Positions 53,093-64,000 are shown, numbered from the stretch's first letter. The stretch is DNA of 64,000 nucleotides from Lithobates sylvaticus (GCA_028564925.1 CM053034.1:157391548-157455547), one strand, 5' to 3'. The notes: generated by a model from the sequence alone, not told the origin. A program made the numbers and translations.

Positions 53093-53778
53093 GCTCATTT
53101 AGCGTCAGATCTATTTTTTCATGTCAAATGAGTGCTAAATAACGTATAACGTTTTATATAAAGTATAAAAATTACAGGTACGGTATTTGTTACCTTCCAG
53201 TGAGATCACATTACTCCTCCTGAAAATGTTTTTTTTTTTACGGTTATCCCTATAAGACCAGAACAAAATTTGGATATGGGGAAGAGTTAGTACCTCTATA
53301 AGTATTTTATTGCTTTGTCGGTCTCTACTGGGAGATTCACCATCTATTTGTCCTGGTAATTATTGTCACCCAGACAGAATAAAGAAATCCTACATTTTAT
53401 AGGTTATACCAGAACAGGAGGTGGCAACTGTCCAAGAGGGGATTTTCATTGACTTCATAGAGATTTTAACTCACTTCCTGAAAGTAAAAGGAAATCCACT
53501 CAACGGGATGCAGACAGCAAAAAAGAAAAAAGACCAGAAATATTTGTGGTGGTACTGATTCATGCATATGAAAAAATATATATATATTTCGCATGAGGCA
53601 ATAGTTTATTAACAGAATGACATTTTGGAACTTCATCTCTTACCGTTAGAGTACATTATTTCAAATAAGTGTATGACCTTCCCTTATGACATGTATAGCC
53701 CCAACACAAGGACTTTGTGCCACTTGCATATCAGGTACAATTCCAGAAGGTAACATTCCAATAAGGTGTTAAAACATC
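53093..53778. repeat. Diverged relative of the 51068-53088 element; no gene
   Basis: 53270-53560 resembles the right part of that element (GGGAGATTCACCATCTATTT, CACTTCCTG). Ends are not visible. Confidence 0.35.
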
Positions 53779-53781
53779 TAA

Positions 53782-54116
53782 AGCCGTGTACACATGGGCC
53801 AGATGTCAGGTGACATTGGCCGGTTTAAAGAAAATGTCCGACCTGCGACACGTGTATATCAGTCTGTCCAACAGAAGCCAGCCATTTGGGTGGATCTGGT
53901 CAGACGAGTATGCTGGAAAACCAGCAGCCAATCGACTCAACCAATGGCAGAGAGCGCTGATCGGAGTGTTCTGGCAGGGGGGCCACCCCCCTGTCAGAAC
54001 ACAACAGCTGAGCGGGGGAGTTTGCTGCACTAACTTCGCATAGTTAGTACAGCGGCTCCGACCGAGGTTGACTCACTGGGTTGCACGAAAAAAAAACTCA
54101 TAGTGTGTACCAGGCT
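53782..54116. mobile_element. PIF/Harbinger-like MITE
   Basis: The ends AGCCGTGTACACATGG and TAGTGTGTACCAGGCT are inverted repeats flanked by TAA (53779-53781 and 54117-54119). A related inverted sequence lies at 59390-59610. Confidence 0.7.
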
Positions 54117-54132
54117 TAATATCATCCCTTAA

Positions 54133-54535
54133 AGCGGAGCTGCACCCGCACCAAAAATATTAAAAGTCAGCAGCTACAAATACTGCAGCTGCTGACTTTT
54201 AATAAATGGACACTTACCTGTTCCTGGTTCCAGCGGTGTAGGCAGACCGCTCGTCTCTCAGCTGCCCTGCCGCCATCCTCTGTCAGGGAATAGAGTCGCG
54301 CTGCGCATCTCTATTGGTCCCCGCTGTGTCCTGGGAACTGTGTTTCCCAAGACACAACGGGGCATCTCCGGATAGGGGCGGGGCAGTCAGGATAATTCAT
54401 CACGGAAGTGGGTGCAGATACCTGTATTATACAGGTATCTGCACCCCCCTCCCCCCTGAAAGGTGCCAATTGTGGCCCCGGAGGGGGGGGGGGAATCCAA
54501 TAAGCGGAAGTTCCACTTTAGGGTGGAGATCCGCT
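54133..54535. mobile_element. TTAA-type MITE, AGCGGAG family
   Basis: It begins AGCGGAGCTGCACCC and ends GGAGATCCGCT, with TTAA on both sides (54129-54132 and 54536-54539). It is closely related to 12184-12644. Confidence 0.8.
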
Positions 54536-54539
54536 TTAA

Positions 54540-55190
54540 TTAGATTCCAGCAAATGTACCTGTTGAATCTGCTGTCACTGTAAGAAGGGTAGGTAGGCCA
54601 GATATGAAGATATCCTTCTTAAAGGCTGAACTAGATAAGAAAAATAAACTATGCAGTTTGTAAAATGATCAATAATATTATTATCATACCTGTAGGCCAT
54701 TTGGGTCCCCTCAGAAGCCTGGCCTGAAGCAACCCCTAGGTCCTGACTTGTTGCTAGGACATGAAAACCATCCAACTGTTTTCACATCCTGCCAACAAGG
54801 CAGGACACGTGGGTTGCTAACTGGGAGTTTTCAGGCCAGGCTTCTGTGGGGACCCAAATGACCAATAGGTATCACAATAATATTATAATAATATTTTTGA
54901 ACATTTTACAAAGCTGCACTTATTTTTAATATCCGCAGGGGCCCATAAACTGCATAGACTATTTTCTGGAAAAGGTGAGTCTTTAAATTGGAACTTCAAT
55001 CTCCCAATCAACATTGGTTATTTTTAATCTGCACGTTGTTAGCATTAGTAAATAGATTGTTTTAAACTTTTGTTTTTACATTTCTTCAGCTACTTTCTGG
55101 TTTCTTGCCTAGGAAAATGATGTCATACAGCCGGCATCTTCAGGAGGGGAGGGAAGGAGAGGAGGAGGGGTTTTCTCAACTAAGCACACC
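54540..55190. other. No gene; a local inverted repeat
   Basis: 54650-54900 holds an imperfect dyad around 54780 (TATTATCATACCTGTAGGCC against ACCAATAGGTATCACAATAA, and GAAGCCTGGCCTGAAGC against TTTTCAGGCCAGGCTTC). It is probably another small fold-back element. Confidence 0.45.
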
Positions 55191-55198
55191 TCCCTGCA

Positions 55199-56697
55199 CA
55201 GGCCCGAATTTACCTTTGTCGCCCCCCCCCCCCCCCACACCACACACACACACACACCACCATTCTCGTCCTTTATCGATGACTGCTACAATAGATCAAT
55301 TAAAAACATATCGCCACACACGAGAACACTGAAAATAACTGGCTTTAATTGTACAGACTGAAAATACTCTGTAATGCAGAAAATGCCTTTTAAAGATTAT
55401 AGCAGTAAGAAACTCCCTACAATTTTTTAGTTCTAACTTTTCTTTTGGCAAATTCATCGATAATATCTTCATAGGACAAAGTATTTCAAAAGTTCTGACT
55501 CAATGGCAAGTAAAGCTAAACTGTTCAGTCTTTCTTGATCGTAAATCATCAAACGCTGCCACTGTGCCATCAAACGCTGCCACTGTGCCAAACGCTGCCA
55601 CTGTGCCCATCAAACGCTGCCACTGTGCCCTCAAATGCTGCCACTGTGCCCTCAAACGCTGCCACTGTGCCCATCAAGCGCTGACACTGTGCCATCAAAT
55701 GCTGACACTGTGCCCAAACGCTGACACTGTGCCATCAAACACTGCCACTGTGCCATCAAATGCTGCCACTGTGCCCAAACGCTGCCATTGTGCCCATCAA
55801 CCGCTGCCACTGTGCCCTCAAACGCTGCCACTGTGCCCAAACGCTGCCACTGTGCCCATCAAACGCTGCCACTGTGCCATCAAACGCTGCCACTGTGCCA
55901 TCAAACGCTGCCACTGTGCCATCAAAAGCTGCCACTGTGCCCTCAAATGCTGCCACTGTGCCAAACGCTGCCACTGTGCCAAACGCTGCCACTGTGCCCT
56001 CAAATGCTGCCACTGTGCCAAACACTGCCAATGAGCCCATTAAACGCTGCCACTGTGCCAAACACTGCCACTGTGCCAAACACTGCCACTGTGCCCATCA
56101 AATGCTGCCACACTGCCATCAAACACTGCCAGTGTGCCCATCAAATGCAGCCAGTGTGCCCATTACATTTTAAAACTTTCTACTTTTCCAGTTCTACACA
56201 TGGGGTGCGGGAGCCAGGGGAGGAGAAAGAAGACCTACCCTGTCCTCCTGGCCAGCTCAGCTCCGAATCTGATCAATTCCTACACACTGCTGCTGCTAGT
56301 TTCAATTGACCCCACTCCACTCCTCGCCACGGTCAGACTCCTCCTACCGAGGCCTCTGTTCCTCCAAATCCGATTACGCTTGCTTGGATGCAGCATAGCA
56401 AGGGGCGGGGCTAGAGCATCAGTGGAGCTCAAGGCCCCGCCTACCGGCGGCCCGCTCCTTGATCTAATAGAAAACAGCACTGGCTTTCTTGTTTAAAAAA
56501 AAAAAAAAACAGCACTGGCACTGCGTGTGCGTGCTGCTCATGCCGGCTGTCTGATGACTGTCCGTGACAGACAGTGGGGATTTTCAGCGCTGATTTGCAG
56601 CCCTGGTGGGGGGGGGGGGCGCCAGGGCTGCTGCCGCCCCTGCACCACTACCACCCCGAGGCCTGGCCTCGGGGGCCTTGTGGGAAATCCGGCCCTG
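55199..56697. mobile_element. Non-autonomous hAT element with minisatellite
   Basis: The left end CAGGCCCGAATTTACC and the right end GGGAAATCCGGCCCTG are inverted repeats of hAT type. Flanks TCCCTGCA (55191-55198) and CCCCTGCA (56698-56705) match at 7 of 8 positions. The interior is the array at 55549-56160 plus GC-rich text. Confidence 0.75.
55549..56160. repeat. Minisatellite, 22-24-bp unit
   Basis: About 27 copies of GCTGCCACTGTGCCCATCAA with short deletions giving GCCAAAC and GCCCTCAAA variants. Cysteine-rich plus frames and their minus counterparts are artefacts. Confidence 0.95.
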
Positions 56698-56705
56698 CCC
56701 CTGCA

Positions 56706-57622
56706 TGCATGCTTGAGCTAAGGGCAGATGGATTCCAGGAAGTAAATGCTACATGAACCATTTGACCTTACTCAAGATGGCCACTGGCAGAAATGCTAGA
56801 GGGTGTTTTTCAAAATGATTTATCAACTGCTTTGAATATTAAAAATGAATTAAATTGTGTTTTTGGTTCGTGTTCCTGGTGCTCAGATGCCTTGAAGAGA
56901 CACTTTAAGGACAACCTTACTGCTGATGTGCAGCATTTTTTACAAGTAGTGTAGTTTTTTTAACAACAGGTAACATGAACACGCATAATTGTACTGCCCT
57001 ACACATAATCATACTCTACTCATACTCTATCATTGTCAAAAAAAGTTCAAGCCACAAACTGTCCATATCTAACCCAAAAACAAACAAACAAAAAAGTTGC
57101 AGCTTAGAAGTCCTTTGATGTAGTGGCTACATTAGTGTTCCTTTTTTGTTTTCTTTATGTTCTCCAATAACACACATCCTATCCTATGGTGGCTACACTT
57201 ACCCACACGACTATATCTATGGAGGGAGCAACATTGTCATGCTATGCTGCATTTCTGAATAGGACAACAAACACATCCTCCTCTCTTAATTTCCATTACA
57301 TGGGGGCCTGGGCAAATGGTAGTTTACAAAAGATAGCTTGGAAAGAAGATAACATTGTTTAAAATTTCAGTTAATTTCAAAGTCATAAGGACACTGCATA
57401 CCTGGCAAGATCAACGAGTATTTTCTGTACTAGCTGAAAATGTTCTTAGCCTGAATGAAACCTAATGCAACCACTACATCTAAGGACTGGTCAGCTGAAA
57501 TGAATTTTTTGGTCTTGGGTTAGATATAGTTTAATCTTCAAAAGGAGGCAATGGAAGCTTACACAAACACTGAAACTATAGGCCCACATCTCCTTCTATC
57601 CTCGTACATGCAGTAGGCGAGT
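56706..57622. other. No gene recognised
   Basis: Mixed DNA without recognisable element ends or coding frames. Confidence 0.35.
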
Positions 57623-57624
57623 TA

Positions 57625-57822
57625 CCGTATTTTCCGCACTATAAGGCGCACCGGATTATAAGGCGCAGTCTCAATTATGGGGTCTATTTCTGTACTTAAC
57701 CCATACACAAGGCGCATTGCATTATAAGGCGCATGCTAAAACATACGGTCTACAAAAAAGGCGTGGCGATTTGGAGGAAAATTTAAGGCTCTTAGGTGCG
57801 CCTAATAGTGCGGAAAATACAG
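57625..57822. mobile_element. TA-flanked MITE, ACCGTATTTTCCGCAC family
   Basis: The ends CCGTATTTTCCGCACTATAA and GTGCGGAAAATACAG are inverted repeats with TA on both sides (57623-57624 and 57823-57824). AAGGCGCA(C/T) recurs inside four times. The TA duplication suggests the Tc1/mariner superfamily. Confidence 0.75.
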
Positions 57823-57824
57823 TA

Positions 57825-58161
57825 CTTTTTAACTTTGGTTATTTTTTCATCAGAAAGGTTTTTTGGTAGAAATATTGAGAAAAACTTTCATGTTATCTCT
57901 TTGTTTTACATACTATCATAATCACACCACTCAATTAACAGGATGATCTGTAAACATGACGGTCACATACAGCAATCGTGTGGCAGACGCTAAGCTTGGC
58001 ACTTTCTCTCGGTTGCTCCTTCGCTGGAGAGGCAGCATCTACAAATTATTATACAGAGAGTTCTTCATCTTCATTGGCTTCTACTTCATTATCAGCGTCA
58101 CTTACAGGTATCTGACCCATTATGCATTGTAACCTATCTAAATGTAATATAGATTTTTTTC
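57825..58161. other. No gene recognised
   Basis: Mixed DNA. The sequence ATGACGGTCACATACAGCAA at 57956-57975 onward opens a short plus frame without recognisable similarity. Confidence 0.35.
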
Positions 58162-58164
58162 TTC

Positions 58165-58593
58165 TTATGCCACGTACATACACGAGCAGAATTTCCGTCG
58201 GAAAAATCTTGGATGGTTTTTCCGACAGAATTCTGCTCAAGCTTGGCTTGGATACACACGGTCACACAAAAGTTCACTGAACTTTCGACCATCAAGAACG
58301 CAGTGACGTACAACAATACGACGAGCCACGAAAATGAAGTTCAATGCTTCCGAGCATGCGTCGAATTGTTTCCGAGCATGCGTAGGAATTTTGCGTGACG
58401 GAATTGGTACAGACGATCGGAATTTCCGATCTGAACTTTTTCCGACTGAAAAATTGAGAACATGCTCTCAATCTTTTGCTGGCTGGAATTCCGCCAGCAA
58501 AAGTCTGATGTAGCATACACACAGTCGCATTTTCGGATCAAAAGCTCTCATCTGAGTTTTGCTGGCGGAATTTCCGCTTGTGTGTACGGGGCA
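58165..58593. mobile_element. PIF/Harbinger-like MITE, exact TTA duplication
   Basis: The ends TGCCACGTACATACACG and TTGTGTGTACGGGGCA are inverted repeats with TTA on both sides (58162-58164 and 58594-58596). Same family as 1220-1638. Confidence 0.8.
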
Positions 58594-58768
58594 TTAGAAT
58601 GTATTTCTGTATTTTGTTATTATGTTCACAACTAAAGATTTAAATTGTCATTTTTTTGTGAGGAAATGGTGAAATATTAATAATGAATATGTCAGATTTG
58701 CCATATTTTGGTAGCAGGTGGTGCACGTGAGGCAGTTCATTTCTGCTTAAGCTGGCCATAGATGGTTA

Positions 58769-59167
58769 CTTACGGTAATATTATAAAAATCTCACCTTCT
58801 CCACTGAAATAGGGGTGTAATGACCGATAGTCGAATTGAGGGATACTAAGAACCTGAATAGTCAGGGAGGTTGGGTTCCTTAATCGGGGAGGTGTCGGAG
58901 TGAATTTAACCTTTTTTATAATATATTGTATGTTAAGAAGGGAAGTGTTTTTATCCCTTTTTTTGGGGGGGGGGGGGGGGTTTCTTTATTTATTTTTTCT
59001 GTTTGTGTTTTTTTCTTCCCTTGAATAGAATACTTTGAGATGTGTATATAGAATCTTTGATATTATGCAAATGTCACATATGGACATATGTTTTTGTCTT
59101 TATTTGATTGTTATGTTGAATCTCAATAAAATAAATATGTAATAATAAAAAAATAAAATAAAAAAAA
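58769..59167 (+). mobile_element. 5'-truncated LINE 3' end with A-rich tail
   Basis: The unit ends in AATCTCAATAAAATAAATAT and an A-rich tail. GCTGGCCATAGATGGTTA at 58751-58768 recurs as GCCGGCCATAGATGGTCTA at 59168-59186, an 18-bp direct repeat consistent with a target-site duplication. No coding sequence remains. The tail resembles L1-type elements, but the clade is not certain. Confidence 0.45.
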
Positions 59168-59186
59168 GCCGGCCATAGATGGTCTA

Positions 59187-59710
59187 AATCAGCAGGGGAG
59201 ATTCGAACCATCTATGGTCAGGCTGATTGTACCCCAAGTCGATCCTGCAACCCGTGGTTGCAGGAAAGAAAATCGCATCATCTATGGCCTGGTAAACACT
59301 AGCATTTTTTTTGCGTTCAACCCAGCAGGCTGAACTAGAAAAAACAAATGAGATCAGGAGGAGCCACTGTACTAACAATCCAATGTTAGAACAGCGATCT
59401 CTCCCACTGAGCTATTGGGTTCTGACAGGGGGACGCCCCCTTGCCAGAACACACTGGTCAGCACTCTCAGCCACTAATTGGATGCCGATCGGCAGACCTT
59501 TTTCAGTCATACCCCCTCTGTCGGACCAGCTGCCATACACATGGGCCTGAATGTTGGCTGGTTTCTACTGAACCGGACGATGCCACCTGATATTCAGCCC
59601 GTTTGTATGGCCCTTAAGTTATTTACCTGCTATGCTGTGGTAGCCTTACTAGTCTGGTGCAATTTTACCTCTTGCTGTTTAGTTCTCTTTATAGTACACA
59701 CAACTGAAAA
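59187..59710. repeat. Diverged repeat, inverse relative of 53782-54116; no gene
   Basis: Segments such as GTTCTGACAGGGGGACGCCCC and CAATTGGAT-like text mirror 53930-54010. Ends are not defined. Confidence 0.35.
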
Positions 59711-60132
59711 GCCCCGTAACACACGGTCGGACATTCCAATGGAAAAAGTCAGATCAGATTATGTTGTCGGAAAATCCGATTGTGTGTGGGCTCTAGCGGA
59801 CTTTTTCCGTCTGAATTTCTGACGGAAAAAATTTGAGAGCAGGATCTCAAATTTTCCGACAACAAAATCCGATCGGACTTTTTCCGATCGTGTGTAGGGA
59901 ATTCCGACGGACAAAGTGCCACGCATGCTCAGATCAAATTACGAGACCAAAGCTATTGGCTACTAGCCTCTACGTAGTTCCGTAGTACGCAAAAAACGCC
60001 ACTACGTTCCGAACGATGGATTTTCCGACAACTTTGTCCGACCGTGTGTATGCAACACCAGTTTTGAACAAAATCCGTCGGAAAAAATCAGACAGATTTT
60101 GTGGTCGGAATTTCCGACCGTGTGTACGGGGC
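59711..60132. mobile_element. PIF/Harbinger-like MITE
   Basis: The ends GCCCCGTAACACACGGTCGG and CCGACCGTGTGTACGGGGC are inverted repeats. The flanks are A-rich, so the 3-bp duplication is unclear. Closest relative: 50009-50435. Confidence 0.7.
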
Positions 60133-60462
60133 AAAGAGTAAAGAGACACCAATCTTCCCATTTCTAGCTCTTCTAGCCTCCTATAGATTTTCTGTATAGA
60201 GGGAGTATAAGCAAGCGAGCAGCCACTGCTGGGCTTTTTTTATCAGGAAGCCTAATGTGCTAATCAATGGAAAAAAATATTTGAAATATCAATTGATAAA
60301 ACGAATTATAAATAAAAAATTGACTAAAATCATTATAGTTTACAATCAAACCTAACTTTTTGGGTAGAGACATTTTGTAGTCAATCCTCTGTGAACTGAA
60401 AATAATACTGATGCAGAACATAGTTAAAAAATAGTTAGAAATCAAAAATTTTTTAGATAAAA
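60133..60462. other. No gene recognised
   Basis: AT-rich DNA between a MITE and the palindromic retroposon. Confidence 0.35.
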
Positions 60463-60761
60463 ACATGTAAATCCAATGTGTATATGGGAGGAATGGACCA
60501 GAGGGATTATGGCAGTGCCAAAAAGAGGTTTGTCGACAATTCAGTGCATTTTTCAATAAACTTTTTATTTAGAAAATTGTTAAAAAGGATTTTTGAAGCA
60601 TTTCTTTGTTTGTTTATACAAATAATTGTGCTCAAGGCCCCCTATTCAAGTAAGTAGTCAATAGTAAATTTACAGTAGACATATACATATTAGTACATAT
60701 TAGTTAAGTTTGATTCGATACAACCATATATCCAACTAAAGTACAGAGCTCAGTTGGTGGC

Positions 60762-60822
60762 ACAGGCCATTTATTTTCCGACATGTTTCACCATAATGAT
60801 GGCTTCTTCAGGGTAGGCCTGC
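60762..60822 (-). ncRNA. Hammerhead-ribozyme-like motif, left arm
   Basis: On the minus strand: GCAGGCC, TACC, CTGAAGA, an extra A, GCCAT-CATT-ATGG(T) hairpin, GAA, self-complementary ACATGT, C, then GG and GGCCTGT. GCAGGCC pairs with GGCCTGT (one wobble) to make outer stem I, CC with GG the inner part, the hairpin is stem II and ACATGT the two-molecule stem III. The extra A beside stem II is a departure from the consensus. Confidence 0.6.
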
Positions 60823-62973
60823 AATTCAGTTTTAATGCACCTAAAATAAATAGATAGACATCAGTAAATAGAAAGAGATATTATGTTAATCAGAGTTTTC
60901 AATGGCTGAACATCAAGGGCAGTGAGCGGAGTTATACCAGCCCTCATTCAACATGGCAACCCCACAACCAAAGACACTTACCTAGAGTACACCAAATTGG
61001 TATATCGTTGAAAACGTACAGAGTCCAAGCGGAGCCGCTAGAGGGGCGCTGACCAGTGGGGAGCAGGAGACACACTAGACCTAGCAACAAATCAATTAAA
61101 TATTGTGTTCAATGATACTATTTTACTTAATAATTGTATGTAATAGTATACAATGGTATCCAATTGCGGAAATAAAGATTCCACAATTACATGGTATAGC
61201 ATTGTAGTTAGGACTAATAGTCTCAATACTCACTTTTAATTGTAAAAGATAAAATATAGTGGACACGGACACAGAGATGGTAAGGATGGTGGGAGGCGCC
61301 TAGGAAAATTGAATAAATGGGTTGGAATGATTTTATATATAGAATATATAACATCAGAATAAAATTAGCAAAGTGCAAATATTAGTTGAACTCAACATAG
61401 TAAACTAGCCTTGCACCCGAAACCACAAGTATCGTTATTATTTCAGGTAATTATGTATAGGGTTAATGAAAATACCTGAGTTGATGGAAGGCAGGTGCTA
61501 AAAGCACTAGTCAAGTGGAGGGTTCTCAATCAGAGATAAGAAGCTGTCTGATAAGTGTAAAATAGTTACACAGTCAAACTGCCACATTGGAGCGAATTAT
61601 CAGAGGAAAAACTTCCTGAGGAATAAAATTGAGGAAAGGATAGCTTAGAATCTTGGGGAAATGGGGAAGGCTGCCCTTCCCCATTTTGGCACTCTCCCCC
61701 TTTCTACCATCTATTTTGTCAACGTACAGAGTTCTGGGTGGAGTCTGCAGGAATTTGGAGCGTCTGCATTGGGTAAGTACGGACACCCAAGGGCGGCGCA
61801 ACTTACTAGACGCCAGCCCTTGTTCAGGCTTCTGTTTACCAACTTGCGCGCGCACCGCTGTGACGTCACCACGCGATGTGGCGCCTAGGTGCTATGATCT
61901 ATGGGCAATGTAGGCCCACATAGACCTGGGACACTCGCGCATGCGCAGAGCCTTTTTTGTCCGCTGAGTGGACGGCGCACTGCTACGTCCTCCACCCAGG
62001 TGAGACACTACTTAAGCCGGCATCCGGCACTCATTAGAGTACCGGACACCGGAGGCGCCAGACCAATACCTCTTCACTTCCAATAGTAAGTCTCTGTCCT
62101 TTAATGAAACTGCTAGCTACTTTTGGCCTGTTTATGGCCTTAGAACAAGATTCTAAGCTATCCTCTCCTTAATTTTATTCCTCAGGAAGTTTTTCCTCTA
62201 AAAATTCGCTCCAATGTGGCAGTTTGACTGTGTAACTATTTTACCCTTATCAGCTTCTTATCTCTGATTGACTAGTGCTCCACTTGACTAGTGCTTTTAG
62301 CACCTGCCTTCCATCAACTCAGGTATTTTCATTAACCCTATACATAATTACCTGAAATAATAACGATACTTGTGGTTTCGGGTGCAAGGCTAGTTTACTA
62401 TGTTGAGTCCAACTAATATTTGCACTTTGCTAATTTTATTCTGATATTATATATTCTATATATAAAATCATTCCAACCCATTTATTCAATTTTCCTAGGC
62501 GCCTCCCACCATCCTTACCATCTCTGTGTCCGTGTCCACTATATTTTATCTTTTATAATTAAAAGTGAGTATTGAGACTTAGTCCTAACTACAATGCTAT
62601 ACCATGTAATTGTGAAATCTTTATTTCCGCAATTGGATACCATTGTATACTATTACATACAATTATTAAGTAAAATAGTATCATTGAACACAATATTTAA
62701 TTGATTCGTTGCTAGGTCTAGTTTGTCTCCTGCTCCCCACTGGTCAGCGCCCCTCTAGCAGCTCCGCTTGGACTCTGTAGGTTTTCAACGATACACCAAT
62801 TTGGTGTACTCTAGGTAAGTGTCTTTGGTTGTGGGGTTGCCATGTTGAATGAGGGCTGGTATAACTCCGCTCACTGCCCTTGATGTTCAGCCATTGAAAA
62901 CTCTGATTAACATAATATCTCTTTCTATTTACTGATGTCTATCTATTTATTTTAGATGCATTAAAACTGAATT

Positions 62974-63034
62974 GCAGGCCTACCCTGAAGAAGCCATCAT
63001 TATGGCGAAACATGTCGGAAAATAAATGGCCTGC
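62974..63034 (+). ncRNA. Hammerhead-ribozyme-like motif, right arm
   Basis: GCAGGCC (62974-62980), TACC, CTGAAGA, A, GCCAT-CATT-ATGGC (perfect stem II), GAA, ACATGT, C, GG and GGCCTGC (63028-63034). Outer stem I is a perfect seven-base pairing. This is the better preserved of the mirrored pair. The predicted cleavage is after the C that follows ACATGT. Confidence 0.65.
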
Positions 63035-63403
63035 GCCACCAACTGAGCTCTGTACTTTAGTTGGATTTATGGTTGTATCGAATCAAACTTAACTAATATG
63101 TACTAATATGTATATGTCTACTGTAAATTTACTATTGACTACTTAATTGAATAGGGGGCTTTGACCACAATTATTTGTATAAACAAAGAAAAAAAACAAA
63201 GAAATGCTTCAAAAATCCTTTTTAACAATTTTCTAAATAAAAAGTTTATTGAAAAATGCATTGAATTGTCGACAAACCTCTTTTTGGCACTGCCATAATC
63301 CCTCTGGTCCATTCCTCCCATATACACATACTATTATATAGGGATGAGGTGCTGTATAACGTTTTGGACCCTCTCAACCATTCTCGCACATGTAAATCCA
63401 ATG

Positions 63404-64000
63404 ATTTATCCACTCCTCCAAGTCCCTCCTAAGACTGGTTTATAAACCAGTGATAAGATGACACTATAGAGCAGCGGCGGCTGGTGCTCAAAAATTTTAG
63501 GGGGGTGCAAACAAACTGAAAAATTAAACTGTTAGTAATGCATGACTGTAAATAGCCATTTATCAGGTGATTATGTATCATTACTGCTAGATAAAACAGT
63601 GTCCATCAATTGCAGTCACACTGTGCCCATCAATTGCAGCCTCATTGTGCCCATCAAAATTCAGCTTCACTGTACCCATCGCATGAAGGATTCAACATGC
63701 TAGTTGTACCCAAGTTGATTGATTGATCAACTTGGGTACAATTAGCGTGCCCATATATAATTCAAACCATCTATGGCAGGCTTAAGGATAATGGGTTTTC
63801 CAACTTTCAAGACACAAAGGCTCCCTTCTCTAATTAGCTGCTAGTTCATTATTAACAATGATAGAATAAGTAAATACATTTCAAAAGTTTACAGTCAGTG
63901 ACAGTTAGGATACAATGGTTTTATAAATGGGGATGAGTAATAAAAAAAGATTTAGCAAGAACCAGTGACACTGTCATTGCTACTGCAATTTATCTTACTG
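63404..64000. repeat. No gene; short CACTGTGCCCATCA-type array and a hairpin
   Basis: 63600-63690 has about four units of CACTGTGCCCATCAATTGCA-like sequence, akin to 55549-56160. 63704-63741 is a perfect 16-bp-stem hairpin (TTGTACCCAAGTTGAT and its inverse). CCATCTATGGCAGGCTTAAG at 63768-63787 resembles the target sequence near 58751. The final 200 bp show nothing recognisable. Confidence 0.5.

Larger units (their letters stand above)
60479..63387 (+). mobile_element. Palindromic ribozyme-bearing retroposon (Penelope/retrozyme-like)
   Basis: 60479-61654 and 62147-63328 are inverse copies about 1.18 kb long, separated by a 492-bp spacer and followed by a 59-bp single-copy tail (63329-63387). 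ACATGTAAATCCAATG occurs exactly on both sides (60463-60478 and 63388-63403), a 16-bp duplication too long for a cut-and-paste transposon and typical of target-primed reverse transcription. Each arm carries a hammerhead-like ribozyme motif in opposite orientation. No protein frame of any length is present, so any mobility must be supplied in trans. Penelope-like elements are known to carry hammerhead ribozymes and inverted terminal units; assignment to that class is inference. Confidence 0.75.

Noticed and set aside
55564-56309. Long Cys/His-rich plus frames resembling zinc-binding proteins
   Set aside because: They come from the 22-24-bp tandem array and lack any fixed C-x2-C...H-x3-H spacing.
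59390-59420. tRNA-like string CCCACTGAGCTATTGGGTTC
   Set aside because: No cloverleaf can be formed around it and no A/B box pair is present; it belongs to a diverged MITE.

Overview
The window is vertebrate intergenic or intronic DNA made almost entirely of transposable elements. The repeat content points to an anuran amphibian, probably a ranoid frog: many short elements with TTAA, TAA/TTA, TA or 8-bp target duplications, several Tc1-like families, a Ngaro-type tyrosine-recombinase retrotransposon, and ribozyme-bearing fold-back retroposons. I cannot name the species. I find no convincing host gene, tRNA, rRNA or CRISPR array. The only possible host coding signal is a weak open stretch on the minus strand at the left edge (about 1-262).

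Layout. 1-6400: short DNA transposons, one LTR-like unit (2909-3679), a deleted Tc1 copy and a palindromic TA element. 6800-8860: a TAA-flanked element holding two separate hAT insertions with 8-bp duplications. 9000-14950: scattered MITEs and two fold-back elements. 14960-22740: a LINE reverse-transcriptase scrap beside a Tc1 element that is split by a 6.7-kb hAT transposon. That hAT carries a ZBED-type transposase in two overlapping frames, a 2.9-kb array of 65-bp repeats and a cluster of five perfect hairpins near its end. 24000-24700: an AT microsatellite and a Tc1 transposase fragment. 26647-33338: a Ngaro-type retrotransposon in A1-ORFs-B1-A2-B2 order with Gag-like, RT/RNase H, tyrosine recombinase and SGNH-hydrolase frames; its terminal repeats look identical, so it is young. 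34280-39560: three ribozyme-associated repeats, one of them a 1.5-kb palindrome. 40770-47390: a SCAN-like Gag fossil, then four Tc1 families end to end; the first is invaded by two LTR-type elements and the second by a TTAA element. 47780-56700: more TTAA and hAT elements, including a three-level nest at 51068-53088. 57600-60130: MITEs and a LINE 3' tail. 60479-63387: a 2.9-kb palindrome with mirrored hammerhead-ribozyme motifs and a 16-bp target duplication.

How the parts relate. The genes present serve only transposition. Many copies lie inside others with exact target duplications, so the order of insertion can be read directly. Two themes recur. First, several otherwise unrelated non-coding DNA transposons have grown internal minisatellites, and some share a CACTG/TGCCCATCA-like unit. 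Second, two large palindromes share the architecture arm-spacer-inverted arm-short tail, bounded by direct repeats of up to 14-16 bp and carrying hammerhead-like cores with self-complementary stem III sequences. They look like non-autonomous ribozyme retroposons related to Penelope-like elements or retrozymes, and they are the best candidates for something under-described here.
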